64,000 bases of DNA from Ctena decussata (GCA_963989385.1 OZ022503.1:51768858-51832857), one strand, 5' to 3'. Positions 22,039 to 36,087 are shown, numbered from the stretch's first letter. The notes: generated from the letters alone by a model not told the origin. Numbers and translations are program-made.

Positions 22039-22658
22039 AAAAAAGTACCGATTTTTAACATTTCCAAAGTCTACTTTTGAGAGTTTGAGATAAGTAGAAT
22101 AGTTATAATATCCTGCAGTTTTTGCCACTGAGACACACATTGCAGGCCTAGTAGAGCAGTGGTATCGGGCTCTGCGCTGTTTGCAGTTCAGTCTCATCAA
22201 GACAGCGAACACAAAATGTTGAATCATCATTGAATCAACGTTGATTCAATGTGATTCAATATTTTGTGATCAGTTGGTGAACTAAATCAAAGTACCTTCA
22301 AGAAGCCTCTTTATCACTAAGTAAAAGTTTGCGCCTCATATAATCAGCTATGTCTAAAGTAACATGTAACCGTCAATATCAACGTTAATTCAAGGTCATA
22401 GTATTTAACGTGAATGACACGCCGTTGTTTCAGCGTTGTGTGTCAGCTGAGCATGAGCTGTTCATTTCAATTCTCCTAACGACGTTCCCCAAGTGGCACA
22501 GCGGTACGTAACCATAGTTGCACGCACTTGTCGCCGTGTTTGCCGGGAGGCCGGGTGATGGTCTAAATATATATAGTGTTGTTTGCCAAAGTGTTGCTTA
22601 CTACGCGAAAAGAACAAATTCCTTTTTTTGTAATATTACTGCGCATTCTTTAAGAGCT

Positions 22659-22817
22659 GGAGCGGCTGTAGTGTAGTGTATAACACTCCAGACTACAAAT
22701 CTAGGGGTCGCAAGATCGATCCCCCGCTTCTCCGGTCTTTCGGATGAGACTATAAACCGAGGTCCCGTCTCCATATGAACTCGTTGTTGGTGGGACGTTA
22801 AACCCGAGTTCACTCAC
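22659..22817 (+). mobile_element. SINE-P (unit 6)
   Basis: 159 bp; 'gactacaaatct' in the anticodon-loop region instead of 'gactaccaatct'. Confidence 0.87.
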
Positions 22818-22861
22818 TCTTTAAGAGCTGTACCATCGGAAAAATACCACATGCGACGAGA

Positions 22862-23062
22862 TGATGATGGATGATGACTTGTGATTTTACGTCCTTTTCA
22901 ACAGTATTTCAGTTATATCAGGACGATGGAAGGATGATAATGAAAGGCTGTGTGCAATGGAACCCCGTTTACGGTAGGAAAGATTCTCGCCTCAAGCAGG
23001 ATTCGAACCCGGTCCGCTAGATCAGTAGGCCAACGCTTAACCCACTGAGCTACCGGGGCTCC
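22862..23062 (-). mobile_element. SINE-M (unit 7)
   Basis: 201 bp; 'caagcaggattcg' instead of 'caagcgggattcg', one change in the T-stem next to box B. Confidence 0.87.
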
Positions 23063-24653
23063 CATGCGACGAGAAGAATCAGCCCAGTCTGTGGTAACAT
23101 TTATGCGTTCACAACATGTATAAACAATCTTGAGCATCATATACTGGAGCGCCGTAAAGTGTGAGAAAGGAATTGACACTAATCGGACTGCATTCGCTTT
23201 TACCAAGATGGGGTGAAACCTTGAATATACCTCGTGTCGTGATAAAAAACCAGTCCTATGTTATACGCGTGTCTAGACTGGATGCATGCGCAATCAGAAC
23301 AGGGTAGACTACACATGAGCGTAGACATATCTTGGCACTTCCTGGTTGCGAATACATATTTTGCTTCAAACATTATGGGCTGCACGCACATTTTTCCTTG
23401 CGGAGGCCATTTTAAGTCATGTCGTGATAAAATCAGCCTTATCATACATGCAAAACACATATGTCCAGACTAGTCTGTGCACTAGCACAAACAGAACTGG
23501 GTAGGTGCACTAAGTATGCCTTCTGGGAATCAAACAGTGCACTGCACTTACTCCGACAGATTACACAGTTGCATAGACTTATCTTGGTACCCAAGTTTGC
23601 GTACAGCGTCAAACATATTTTGCCCGCACAAGGCTCATAACTTTCAACACAAGGGATGAGCATAAAATGCACGTGCAAATATGACCGACCATTGATTGTC
23701 TTGATTATAAGAGCCATACCCTTGGAAAATTGCCACATGTGACGAGAAGAATCAGCCCAGTCTGTGGTAACAGTTATGCGTTCACAACATATGTATAAAC
23801 AATCTTGAGTATCATACACTGGAGCGCCGTAAAGTGTGCTAAAGGAATTGACACTAATCGGACTGCATTCGCTTTAACCAAGATGGGGTGAAACACATTT
23901 TTCCTTGCGCATACCTCGTGTCGTGATAAAACCAGTCCTATGTCATACGCAAAACACGCGTGTCTAGACTGGATGCATGCGCAATTAGAACAGGGTAGAC
24001 TACACATTGGGTAGACATATCTTGGTACTGCCTGGTTACGTATACATACACATTTCCCCACAAAAACATTATGGGCTGAACACTCATTTTTCCTTGCGCA
24101 GGCCGTTTGAGTCTTGTCGTGATAAAATCAGCCTGATGATGTATGCAAAACACCTAAGTCCAGACTAGTCTGTGCACTAGCACAATCAGAACAGGGTAGG
24201 CGCAATAAGTATGCCTTCTGGGAACCAAACAGTGCACTGCACTTACTCTGACAGACTGCGCAGTTGCATAGACTTATCTTGGTACCCACTTTTTGCGCAT
24301 AGCCGCAAACATATTTTGCTCGGACAAGGTTCATAACGTTCAACAAAAGAGATGAGCCTAAAATGCACGTGCAAATATTACCGACCCTTGATTATCAATG
24401 ATGTAACCCAAGAGCTGTTAGATTAACAAACAATTGCCAAAGTAATCCTAAATTTTGGGATAGATGTATCTGAGAAATCAGTTTAGAATCAGATCAAGAT
24501 GTGCAATGCGTCATATCCTATCAGTATTTTTGACACTCTATCGGCTAGTATAAGCACCTGTTCAAATTTTAGAATAATTACAGTAATTTACAGGTGTCCC
24601 AATAGAGAGGGAAAATTAAACCGATGCAAACTGTTTGAACAGCATTACAGTAC

Positions 24654-24872
24654 GCCCAGCAGGCACATGACGTCGTAATGATGTCGAAATGGTGTCACTG
24701 TGACGCCCCCATGCCGTATCGACGTCAATACTACGTCAGTCCGACGTCTTGTAACTGCTGGGCAGTAAAGTATATCCCAGCGGGCGCATGACGTCAGAAT
24801 GACGTCGATATGTTGTAATCTGGTTGCGTCGACGTCAATGCGACGTCATTATAACGCTGTGTGCCAGCTGGG
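24654..24872. mobile_element. GACGTC-rich element pair (unit 7)
   Basis: 219 bp; consensus form. Confidence 0.68.
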
Positions 24873-25730
24873 TAGTATGAATCAATGTGCAGATCTGATC
24901 CATCTCTTTGGGCTTTCCATTAGGTATCAGAAAAAAATAATGAAATTAGAAGTCTGTCCACAGTCACAACTGAGTATTCTATGTCCACGTTTCATTAGCA
25001 TCGATCTTCAGACGAAGAAAGCAATTCGATAGGGAAAAGAAATGATGCCAAAATTTGTACATTTTGCCAAATTCTACATTTCGATCATACAAAACTAAAA
25101 TTGACAAGAAAGAATTCATAACTGCCTTTTTAATTTATTTATTATTTTTTATTTGTTTTAATTATTGCAGAACTTAAATGTACAGATAATTAGTTGTGTC
25201 TGCGTGTGTGTTTTACTGCTCAAATTTTAGTATGTGCTACATAGAAATTTTGGCATGCATTTATTATTCTAACGGACCACTAGGGTTTAGCTCCCATAAA
25301 GTGCGGGTCACTATGGTGCTTATATGGGTTCCATCTGTTTGTGCGACTCCACTTTGGTTGAAGGTATATCATTGTAGAGTCCGGAGGCGCTTAAACAGGC
25401 GCACAGGCTGCGACCTTGTACCCATGCCCCTGTGCTTGCGCCACGTCTATGTTGTAGAGACATGCCGCAGTAAAAGTATCAAGGACGCAGTAGACAGACA
25501 GTAGACACTTCATTGGACAGTAAGTAGTATACAGAAAACCGCGAACAGCATGCACTTCTTTTCAGCATGCTCCAAAAGGAAGAGCGAGTAGACAGCGCAC
25601 AGTAGTCGGTAAACGGTAGACTTTAACGTAGAAAGAAACGTATTTTCCTTCGCACAGCTTAAAATACATGTATGGGGGATATAAAAGAAAAAATAATAAA
25701 ACTAGAAAATAAATAAAGAAAAGCAGGCAA

Positions 25731-25850
25731 AAGTCTGCAACTCCCGGTATTCCCAGACGATTACCCATCCAAATACTTACCGGGTTCGACGTTGCTTAAC
25801 TTCGGTGATCGGACGAGAATTGGTGTTTTCAAGGTCATATGGCGGTAGAC
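25731..25850 (-). rRNA. 5S rRNA gene or relative (unit 7)
   Basis: 120 nt; array consensus. Confidence 0.82.
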
Positions 25851-26470
25851 AACAAAGTACCGATTTTTAACATTTCCAAAGTCTACTTTTGAGAGTTTGA
25901 GATAAGTAGAATAGTTATAATATCCTGCAGTTTTTGCCACTGAGACACACATTGCAGGCCTAGTAGAGCAGTGGTATCAGGCTCTGCGCTGTTTGCAGTT
26001 CAGTCTCATCAAGACAGCGAACACAAAATGTTGAATCATCATTGAATCAACGTTGATTCAATGTGATTCAATATTTTGTGATCAGTTGGTGAACTAAAGC
26101 AAAGTACCTTCAAGAAGCCTCTTTATCACTAAGTAAAAGTTTGCGCCTCATATAATCAGCTATGTCTAAAGTAACATGTAACCGTCAATATCAACGTTAA
26201 TTCAAGGTCATAGTATTTAACGTGGATGACACGCCGTTGTTTCAGCGTTGTGTGTCAGCTGAGCATGAGCTGTTCAGTTCAATTCTCCTAACGACGTCCC
26301 CCAAGTGGCACAGCGGTACGTAACCATAGTTGCACGCACTTGTCGCCGTGTTTGCCGGGAGGCCGGTTGATGGTCTAAATATATATAGTGTTGTTTGCCA
26401 AAGTGTTGCTTACTACGCGAAAAGAACAAATTCCTTTTTTTGTAATATTACTGTGCATTCTTTAAGAGCT

Positions 26471-26629
26471 GGAGCGGCTGTAGTGTAGTGTATAACACTC
26501 CAGACTACCAATCTAGGGGTCGCAAGATCGATCCCCCGCTTCTCCGGTCTTTCGGATGAGACTATAAACCGAGGTCCCGTCTCCATATGAACTCGTTGTT
26601 GGTGGGACGTTAAACCCGAGTTCACTCAC
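26471..26629 (+). mobile_element. SINE-P (unit 7)
   Basis: 159 bp; direct repeats intact, left flank 'ctgtgcattc'. Confidence 0.87.
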
Positions 26630-26673
26630 TCTTTAAGAGCTGTACCATCGGAAAAATACCACATGCGACGAGA

Positions 26674-26874
26674 TGATGATGGATGATGACTTGTGATTTT
26701 AAGTCCTTTTCAACAGTATTTCAGTTATATCAGGACGATGGAAGGATGATAATGAAAGGCTGTGTGCAATGGAACCCCGTTTACGGTAGGAAAGATTCTC
26801 GCCTCAAGCGGGATTCGAACCCGGTCCGCTAGATCAGTAGGCCAACGCTTAACCCACTGAGCTACCGGGGCTCC
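26674..26874 (-). mobile_element. SINE-M (unit 8)
   Basis: 201 bp; 'ttttaagtcc' in the body near the tail instead of 'ttttacgtcc'. Confidence 0.87.
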
Positions 26875-28463
26875 CATGCGACGAGAAGAATCAGCCCAGT
26901 CTGTGGTAACATTTATGCGTTCACAACATGTATAAACAATCTTGAGCATCGTATACTGGAGCGCCGTAAAGTGTGAGAAAGGAATTGACACTAATCGGAC
27001 TGCATTCGCTTTTACCAAGATGGGGTGAAACCTTGCATATACCTCGTGTCGTGATAAAACCAGTCCTATGTTATACGCGTGTCTAGACTGGATGCATGCG
27101 CAATCAGAACAGGGTAGACTACACATGAGCGTAGACATATCTTGGCACTTCCTGGTTGCGAATACATATTTTGCTTCAAACATTATGGGCTGCACGCACA
27201 TTTTTCCTTGCGGAGGCCATTTTAAGTCATGTCGTGATAAAATCAGCCTTATCATACATGCAAAACACATATGTCCAGACTAGTCTGTGCACTAGCACAA
27301 ACAGAACTGGGTAGGTGCACTAAGTATGCCTTCTGGGAATCAAACAGTGCACTGCACTTACTCCGACAGATTACACAGTTGCATAGACTTATCTTGGTAC
27401 CCAAGTTTGCGTACAGCGTCAAACATATTTTGCCCGCACAAGGCTCATAACTTTCAACACAAGGGATGAGCATAAAATGCACGTGCAAATATGACCGACC
27501 ATTGATTGTCTTGATTATAAGAGCCATACCCTTGGAAAATTGCCACATGTGACGAGAAGAATCAGCCCAGTCTGTGGTAACAGTTATGCGTTCACAACAT
27601 ATGTATAAACAATCTTGAGTATCATACACTGGAGCGCCGTAAAGTGTGCTAAAGGAATTGACACTAATCGGACTGCATTCGCTTTAACCAAGATGGGGTG
27701 AAACACATTTTTCCTTGCGCATACCTCGTGTCGTGATAAAACCAGTCCTATGTCATACGCAAAACACGCGTGTCTAGACTGGATGCATGCGCAATTAGAA
27801 CAGGGTAGACTACACATTGGGTAGACATATCTTGGTACTGCCTGGTTACGTATACATACACATTTCCCCACAAAAACATTATGGGCTGAACACTCATTTT
27901 TCCTTGCGCAGGCCGTTTGAGTCTTGTCGTGATAAAATCAGCCTGATGATGTATGCAAAACACCTAAGTCCAGACTAGTCTGTGCACTAGCACAATCAGA
28001 ACAGGGTAGGCGCAATAAGTATGCCTTCTGGGAACCAAACAGTGCACTGCACTTACTCTGACAGACTGCACAGTTGCATAGACTTATCTTGGTACCCACT
28101 TTTTGCGCATAGCCGCAAACATATTTTGCTCGGACAAGGTTCATAACGTTCAACAAAAGAGATGAGCCTAAAATGCACGTGCAAATATTACCGACCCTTG
28201 ATTATCAATGATGTAACCCAAGAGCTGTTAGATTAACAAACAATTGCCGCAGTAATCCTAAATTTTGGGATAGATGTATCTGAGAAATCAGTTTAGAATC
28301 AGATCAAGATGTGCAATGCGTCATATCCTATCAGTATTTTTGACACTCTATCGGCTAGTATAAGCACCTGTTCAAATTTTAGAATAATTACAGTAATTTA
28401 CAGGTGTCCCAATAGAGAGGGAAAATTAAACCGATGCAAACTGTTTGAACAGCATTACAGTAC

Positions 28464-28682
28464 GCCCAGCAGGCACATGACGTCGTAATGATGTCGAAAT
28501 GGTGTCACTGTGACGCCCCCATGCCGTATCGACGTCAATACTACGTCAGTCCGACGTCTTGTAACTGCTGGGCAGTAAAGTATATCCCAGCGGGCGCATG
28601 ACGTCAGAATGACGTCGATATGTTGTAATCTGGTTGCGTCGACGTCAATGCGACGTCATTATAACGCTGTGTGCCAGCTGGG
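28464..28682. mobile_element. GACGTC-rich element pair (unit 8)
   Basis: 219 bp; consensus form. Confidence 0.68.
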
Positions 28683-29541
28683 TAGTATGAATCAATGTGC
28701 AGATCTGATCCATCTCTTTGGGCTTTCCATTAGGTATCAGAAAAAAATAATGAAATTAGAAGTCTGTCCACAGTCACAACTGAGTATTCTATGTCCACGT
28801 TTCATTAGCATCGATCTTCAGACGAAGAAAGCAATTCGATAGGGAAAAGAAATGATGCCAAAATTTGTACATTTTGCCAAATTCTACATTTCGATCATAC
28901 AAAACTAAAATTGACAAGAAAGAATTCATAACTGCCTTTTTAATTTATTTATTATTTTTTATTTGTTTTAATTATTGCAGAACTTAAATGTACAGATAAT
29001 TAGTTGTGTCTGCGTGTGTGTTTTACTGCTCAAATTTTAGTATGTGCTACATAGAAATTTTGGCATGCATTTATTATTCTAACGGACCACTAGGGTTTAG
29101 CTCCCATAAAGTGCGGGTCACTATGGTGCTTATATGGGTTCCATCTGTTTGTGCGACTCCACTTTGGTTGAAGGTATATCATTGTAGAGTCCGGATGCGC
29201 TTAAACAGGCGCACAGGCTGCGACCTTGTACCCATGCCCCTGTGCTTGCGCCACGTCTATGTTGTAGAGACAGGCCGCAGTAAAAGTATCAAGGACGCAG
29301 TAGACAGACAGTAGACACTTCATTGGACAGTAAGTAGTATACAGAAAACCGCGAACAGCATGCACTTCTTTCCAGCATGCTCCAAAAGGAAGAGCGAGTA
29401 GACAGCGCACAGTAGTCGGTAAACGGTAGACTTTAACGTAGAAAGAAACGTATTTTCCTTCGCACAGCTTAAAATACATGTATGGGGGGATATAAAAGAA
29501 AAAATAATAAAACTAGAAAATAAATAAAGAAAAGCAGGCAA

Positions 29542-29661
29542 AAGTCTGCAACTCCCGGTATTCCCAGACGATTACCCATCCAAATACTTACCGGGTTCGA
29601 CGTTGCTTAACTTCGGTGATCGGACGAGAATTGGTGTTTTCAAGGTCATATGGCGGTAGAC
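29542..29661 (-). rRNA. 5S rRNA gene or relative (unit 8)
   Basis: 120 nt; array consensus. Confidence 0.82.
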
Positions 29662-30281
29662 AACAAAGTACCGATTTTTAACATTTCCAAAGTCTACTTT
29701 TGAGAGTTTGAGATAAGTAGAATAGTTATAATATCCTGCAGTTTTTGCCACTGAGACACACATTGCAGGCCTAGTAGAGCAGTGGTATCAGGCTCTGCGC
29801 TGTTTGCAGTTCAGTCTCATCAAGACAGCGAACACAAAATGTTGAATCATCATTGAATCAACGTTGATTCAATGTGATTCAATATTTTGTGATCAGTTGG
29901 TGAACTAAAGCAAAGTACCTTCAAGAAGCCTCTTTATCACTAAGTAAAAGTTTGCGCCTCATATAATCAGCTATGTCTAAAGTAACATGTAACCGTCAAT
30001 ATCAACGTTAATTCAAGGTCATAGTATTTAACGTGGATGACACGCCGTTGTTTCAGCGTTGTGTGTCAGCTGAGCATGAGCTGTTCAGTTCAATTCTCCT
30101 AACGACGTCCCCCAAGTGGCACAGCGGTACGTAACCATAGTTGCACGCACTTGTCGCCGTGTTTGCCGGGAGGCCGGTTGATGGTCTAAATATATATAGT
30201 GTTGTTTGCCAAAGTGTTGCTTACTACGCGAAAAGAACAAATTCCTTTTTTTGTAATATTACTGTGCATTCTTTAAGAGCT

Positions 30282-30440
30282 GGAGCGGCTGTAGTGTAGT
30301 GTATAACACTCCAGACTACCAATCTAGGGGTCGCAAGATCGATCCCCCGCTTCTCCGGTCTTTCGGATGAGACTATAAACCGAGGTCCCGTCTCCATATG
30401 AACTCGTTGTTGGTGGGACGTTAAACCCGAGTTCACTCAC
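30282..30440 (+). mobile_element. SINE-P (unit 8)
   Basis: 159 bp; direct repeats intact. Confidence 0.87.
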
Positions 30441-30484
30441 TCTTTAAGAGCTGTACCATCGGAAAAATACCACATGCGACGAGA

Positions 30485-30685
30485 TGATGATGGATGATGA
30501 CTTGTGATTTTAAGTCCTTTTCAACAGTATTTCAGTTATATCAGGACGATGGAAGGATGATAATGAAAGGCTGTGTGCAATGGAACCCCGTTTACGGTAG
30601 GAAAGATTCTCGCCTCAAGCGGGATTCGAACCCGGTCCGCTAGATCAGTAGGCCAACGCTTAACCCACTGAGCTACCGGGGCTCC
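30485..30685 (-). mobile_element. SINE-M (unit 9)
   Basis: 201 bp; same body variant as unit 8. Confidence 0.87.
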
Positions 30686-32274
30686 CATGCGACGAGAAGA
30701 ATCAGCCCAGTCTGTGGTAACATTTATGCGTTCACAACATGTATAAACAATCTTGAGCATCGTATACTGGAGCGCCGTAAAGTGTGAGAAAGGAATTGAC
30801 ACTAATCGGACTGCATTCGCTTTTACCAAGATGGGGTGAAACCTTGCATATACCTCGTGTCGTGATAAAACCAGTCCTATGTTATACGCGTGTCTAGACT
30901 GGATGCATGCGCAATCAGAACAGGGTAGACTACACATGAGCGTAGACATATCTTGGCACTTCCTGGTTGCGAATACATATTTTGCTTCAAACATTATGGG
31001 CTGCACGCACATTTTTCCTTGCGGAGGCCATTTTAAGTCATGTCGTGATAAAATCAGCCTTATCATACATGCAAAACACATATGTCCAGACTAGTCTGTG
31101 CACTAGCACAAACAGAACTGGGTAGGTGCACTAAGTATGCCTTCTGGGAATCAAACAGTGCACTGCACTTACTCCGACAGATTACACAGTTGCATAGACT
31201 TATCTTGGTACCCAAGTTTGCGTACAGCGTCAAACATATTTTGCCCGCACAAGGCTCATAACTTTCAACACAAGGGATGAGCATAAAATGCACGTGCAAA
31301 TATGACCGACCATTGATTGTCTTGATTATAAGAGCCATACCCTTGGAAAATTGCCACATGTGACGAGAAGAATCAGCCCAGTCTGTGGTAACAGTTATGC
31401 GTTCACAACATATGTATAAACAATCTTGAGTATCATACACTGGAGCGCCGTAAAGTGTGCTAAAGGAATTGACACTAATCGGACTGCATTCGCTTTAACC
31501 AAGATGGGGTGAAACACATTTTTCCTTGCGCATACCTCGTGTCGTGATAAAACCAGTCCTATGTCATACGCAAAACACGCGTGTCTAGACTGGATGCATG
31601 CGCAATTAGAACAGGGTAGACTACACATTGGGTAGACATATCTTGGTACTGCCTGGTTACGTATACATACACATTTCCCCACAAAAACATTATGGGCTGA
31701 ACACTCATTTTTCCTTGCGCAGGCCGTTTGTCTCTTGTCGTGATAAAATCAGCCTGATGATGTATGCAAAACACCTAAGTCCAGACTAGTCTGTGCACTA
31801 GCACAATCAGAACAGGGTAGGCGCAATAAGTATGCCTTCTGGGAACCAAACAGTGCACTGCACTTACTCTGACAGACTGCACAGTTGCATAGACTTATCT
31901 TGGTACCCACTTTTTGCGCATAGCCGCAAACATATTTTGCTCGGACAAGGTTCATAACGTTCAACAAAAGAGATGAGCCTAAAATGCACGTGCAAATATT
32001 ACCGACCCTTGATTATCAATGATGTAACCCAAGAGCTGTTAGATTAACAAACAATTGCCAAAGTAATCCTAAATTTTGGGATAGATGTATCTGAGAAATC
32101 AGTTTAGAATCAGATCAAGATGTGCAATGCGTCATATCCTATCAGTATTTTTGACACTCTATCGGCTAGTATAAGCACCTGTTCAAATTTTAGAATAATT
32201 ACAGTAATTTACAGGTGTCCCAATAGAGAGGGAAAATTAAACCGATGCAAACTGTTTGAACAGCATTACAGTAC

Positions 32275-32493
32275 GCCCAGCAGGCACATGACGTCGTAAT
32301 GATGTCGAAATGGTGTCACTGTGACGCCCCCATGCCGTATCGACGTCAATACTACGTCAGTCCGACGTCTTGTAACTGCTGGGCAGTAAAGTATATCCCA
32401 GCGGGCGCATGACGTCAGAATGACGTCGATATGTTGTAATCTGGTTGCGTCGACGTCAATGCGACGTCATTATAACGCTGTGTGCCAGCTGGG
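32275..32493. mobile_element. GACGTC-rich element pair (unit 9)
   Basis: 219 bp; consensus form. Confidence 0.68.
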
Positions 32494-33352
32494 TAGTATG
32501 AATCAATGTGCAGATCTGATCCATCTCTTTGGGCTTTCCATTAGGTATCAGAAAAAAATAATGAAATTAGAAGTCTGTCCACAGTCACAACTGAGTATTC
32601 TATGTCCACGTTTCATTAGCATCGATCTTCAGACGAAGAAAGCAATTCGATAGGGAAAAGAAATGATGCCAAAATTTGTACATTTTGCCAAATTCTACAT
32701 TTCGATCATACAAAACTAAAATTGACAAGAAAGAATTCATAACTGCCTTTTTAATTTATTTATTATTTTTTATTTGTTTTAATTATTGCAGAACTTAAAT
32801 GTACAGATAATTAGTTGTGTCTGCGTGTGTGTTTTACTGCTCAAATTTTAGTATGTGCTACATAGAAATTTTGGCATGCATTTATTATTCTAACGGACCA
32901 CTAGGGTTTAGCTCCCATAAAGTGCGGGTCACTATGGTGCTTATATGGGTTCCATCTGTTTGTGCGACTCCACTTTGGTTGAAGGTATATCATTGTAGAG
33001 TCCGGATGCGCTTAAACAGGCGCACAGGCTGCGACCTTGTACCCATGCCCCTGTGCTTGCGCCACGTCTATGTTGTAGAGACAGGCCGCAGTAAAAGTAT
33101 CAAGGACGCAGTAGACAGACAGTAGACACTTCATTGGACAGTAAGTAGTATACAGAAAACCGCGAACAGCATGCACTTCTTTCCAGCATGCTCCAAAAGG
33201 AAGAGCGAGTAGACAGCGCACAGTAGTCGGTAAACGGTAGACTTTAACGTAGAAAGAAACGTATTTTCCTTCGCACAGCTTAAAATACATGTATGGGGGG
33301 ATATAAAAGAAAAAATAATAAAACTAGAAAATAAATAAAGAAAAGCAGGCAA

Positions 33353-33472
33353 AAGTCTGCAAATCCCGGTATTCCCAGACGATTACCCATCCAAATACTT
33401 ACCGGGTTCGACGTTGCTTAACTTCGGTGATCGGACGAGAATTGGTGTTTTCAAGGTCATATGGCGGTAGAC
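33353..33472 (-). rRNA. 5S rRNA gene or relative (unit 9)
   Basis: 120 nt; one change near the 3' end (GGGATTTGCAG instead of GGGAGTTGCAG), shared only with unit 16. It removes the G.U next to the helix I mismatches. Confidence 0.8.
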
Positions 33473-34092
33473 AACAAAGTACCGATTTTTAACATTTCCA
33501 AAGTCTACTTTTGAGAGTTTGAGATAAGTAGAATAGTTATAATATCCTGCAGTTTTTGCCACTGAGACACACATTGCAGGCCTAGTAGAGCAGTGGTATC
33601 AGGCTCTGCGCTGTTTGCAGTTCAGTCTCATCAAGACAGCGAACACAAAATGTTGAATCATCATTGAATCAACGTTGATTCAATGTGATTCAATATTTTG
33701 TGATCAGTTGGTGAACTAAAGCAAAGTACCTTCAAGAAGCCTCTTTATCACTAAGTAAAAGTTTGCGCCTCATATAATCAGCTATGTCTAAAGTAACATG
33801 TAACCGTCAATATCAACGTTAATTCAAGGTCATAGTATTTAACGTGGATGACACGCCGTTGTTTCAGCGTTGTGTGTCAGCTGAGCATGAGCTGTTCAGT
33901 TCAATTCTCCTAACGACGTCCCCCAAGTGGCACAGCGGTACGTAACCATAGTTGCACGCACTTGTCGCCGTGTTTGCCGGGAGGCCGGTTGATGGTCTAA
34001 ATATATATAGTGTTGTTTGCCAAAGTGTTGCTTACTACGCGAAAAGAACAAATTCCTTATTTTGTAATATTACTGTGCATTCTTTAAGAGCT

Positions 34093-34251
34093 GGAGCGGC
34101 TGTAGTGTAGTGTATAACACTCCAGACTACCAATCTAGGGGTCGCAAGATCGATCCCCCGCTTCTCCGGTCTTTCGGATGAGACTATAAACCAAGGTCCC
34201 GTCTCCATATGAACTCATTGTTGGTGGGACGTTAAACCCGAGTTCACTCAC
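34093..34251 (+). mobile_element. SINE-P (unit 9)
   Basis: 159 bp; body reads 'aaaccaaggtccc' and 'gaactcattg', as in unit 16. Confidence 0.87.
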
Positions 34252-34295
34252 TCTTTAAGAGCTGTACCATCGGAAAAATACCACATGCGACGAGA

Positions 34296-34496
34296 TGATG
34301 ATGGATGATGACTTGTGATTTTACGTCCTTTTCAACAGTATTTCAGTTATATCAGGACGATGGAAAGATGATAATGAAAGGATGTGTGCAATGGAACCCC
34401 GTTTACGGTAGGAAAGATTCTCGCCTCAAGCGGGATTCGAACCCGGTCCGCTAGATCAGTAGGCCAACGCTTAACCCACTGAGCTACCGGGGCTCC
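34296..34496 (-). mobile_element. SINE-M (unit 10)
   Basis: 201 bp; body has 'ggaaagatg' and 'aaaggatgtg', shared with units 11 and 17. Confidence 0.87.
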
Positions 34497-36087
34497 CATG
34501 CGACGAGAAGAATCAGCCCAGTCTGTGGTAACATTTATGCGTTCACAACATGTATAAACAATCTTGAGCATCATATACTGGAGCGCCGTAAAGTGTGAGA
34601 AAGGAATTGACACTAATCGGACTGCATTCGCTTTTACCAAGATGGGGTGAAACCTTGCATATACCTCGTGTCGTGATAAAGAACCAGTCCTATGTTATAC
34701 GCGTGTCTAGACTGGATGCATGCGCAATCAGAACAGGGTAGACTACACATGAGCGTAGACATATCTTGGCACTTCCTGGTTGCGAATACATATTTTGCTT
34801 CAAACATTATGGGCTGCACGCACATTTTTCCTTGCGGAGGCCATTTTAAGTCATGTCGTGATAAAATCAGCCTTATCATACATGCAAAACACATATGTCC
34901 AGACTAGTCTGTGCACTAGCACAAACAGAACTGGGTAGGTGCACTAAGTATGCCTTCTGGGAATCAAACAGTGCACTGCACTTACTCCGACAGATTACAC
35001 AGTTGCATAGACTTATCTTGGTACCCAAGTTTGCGTACAGCGTCAAACATATTTTGCCCGCACAAGGCTCATAACTTTCAACACAAGGGATGAGCATAAA
35101 ATGCACGTGCAAATATGACCGACCATTGATTGTCTTGATTATAAGAGCCATACCCTTGGAAAATTGCCACATGTGACGAGAAGAATCAGCCCAGTCTGTG
35201 GTAACAGTTATGCGTTCACAACATATGTATAAACAATCTTGAGTATCATACACTGGAGCGCCGTAAAGTGTGCTAAAGGAATTGACACTAATCGGACTGC
35301 ATTCGCTTTAACCAAGATGGGGTGAAACACATTTTTCCTTGCGCATACCTCGTGTCGTGATAAAACCAGTCCTATGTCATACGCAAAACACGCGTGTCTA
35401 GACTGGATGCATGCGCAATTAGAACAGGGTAGACTACACATTGGGTAGACATATCTTGGTACTGCCTGGTTACGTATACATACACATTTCCCCACAAAAA
35501 CATTATGGGCTGAACACTCATTTTTCTTTGCGCAGGCCGTTTGTCTCTTGTCGTGATAAAATCAGCCTGATGATGTATGCAAAACACCTAAGTCCAGACT
35601 AGTCTGTGCACTAGCACAATCAGAACAGGGTAGGCGCAATAAGTATGCCTTCTGGGAACCAAACAGTGCACTGCACTATCTCTGACAGACTGCGCAGTTG
35701 CATAGACTTATCTTGGTACCCACTTTTTGCGCATAGCCGCAAACATATTTTGCTCGGACAAGGTTCATAACGTTCAACAAAAGAGATGAGCCTAAAATGC
35801 ACGTGCAAATATTACCGACCCTTGATTATCAATGATGTAACCCAAGAGCTGTTAGATTAACAAACAATTGCCAAAGTAATCCTAAATTTTGGGATAGATG
35901 TATCTGAGAAATCAGTTTAGAATCAGATCAAGATGTGCAATGCGTCATATCCTATCAGTATTTTTGACACTCTATCGGCTAGTATAAGCACCTGTTCAAA
36001 TTTTAGAATAATTACAGTAATTTACAGGTGTCCCAATAGAGAGGGAAAATTAAACCGATGCAAACTGTTTGAACAGCATTACAGTAC

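Larger units (their letters stand above)
19053..22861. repeat. Array unit 6
   Basis: 3,809 bp. Private changes include 'gcatatacttatcttgg' near 20457 and 'ctgttcatttcaatt' near 22460. Confidence 0.97.
22862..26673. repeat. Array unit 7
   Basis: 3,812 bp. Markers: 'ttgccaaagtaat', 'gtccggaggcgc' (shared with unit 12), 'gacatgccgcag' (private), and right-end variants 'gtggatgac', 'acgtccccc', 'ccggttgatgg' and 'tgtgcattc' shared with units 8 and 9. Confidence 0.97.
26674..30484. repeat. Array unit 8
   Basis: 3,811 bp. Markers 'ttttaagtcc', 'gcatcgtatac' and 'gactgcacag' are shared with units 9, 15 and 16. It is the counterpart of unit 15, 26,675 bp downstream, but has 'gtttgagtcttg' where unit 15 has 'gtttgtctcttg'. 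Confidence 0.97.
30485..34295. repeat. Array unit 9
   Basis: 3,811 bp; counterpart of unit 16. Shared markers are 'gtttgtctcttg', 'ttgccaaagtaat', a 5S change 'gcaaatcccgg', and 'ccaaggtcccg' plus 'gaactcattg' in SINE-P. Private: 'ttccttattttg' near 34055. Confidence 0.97.
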
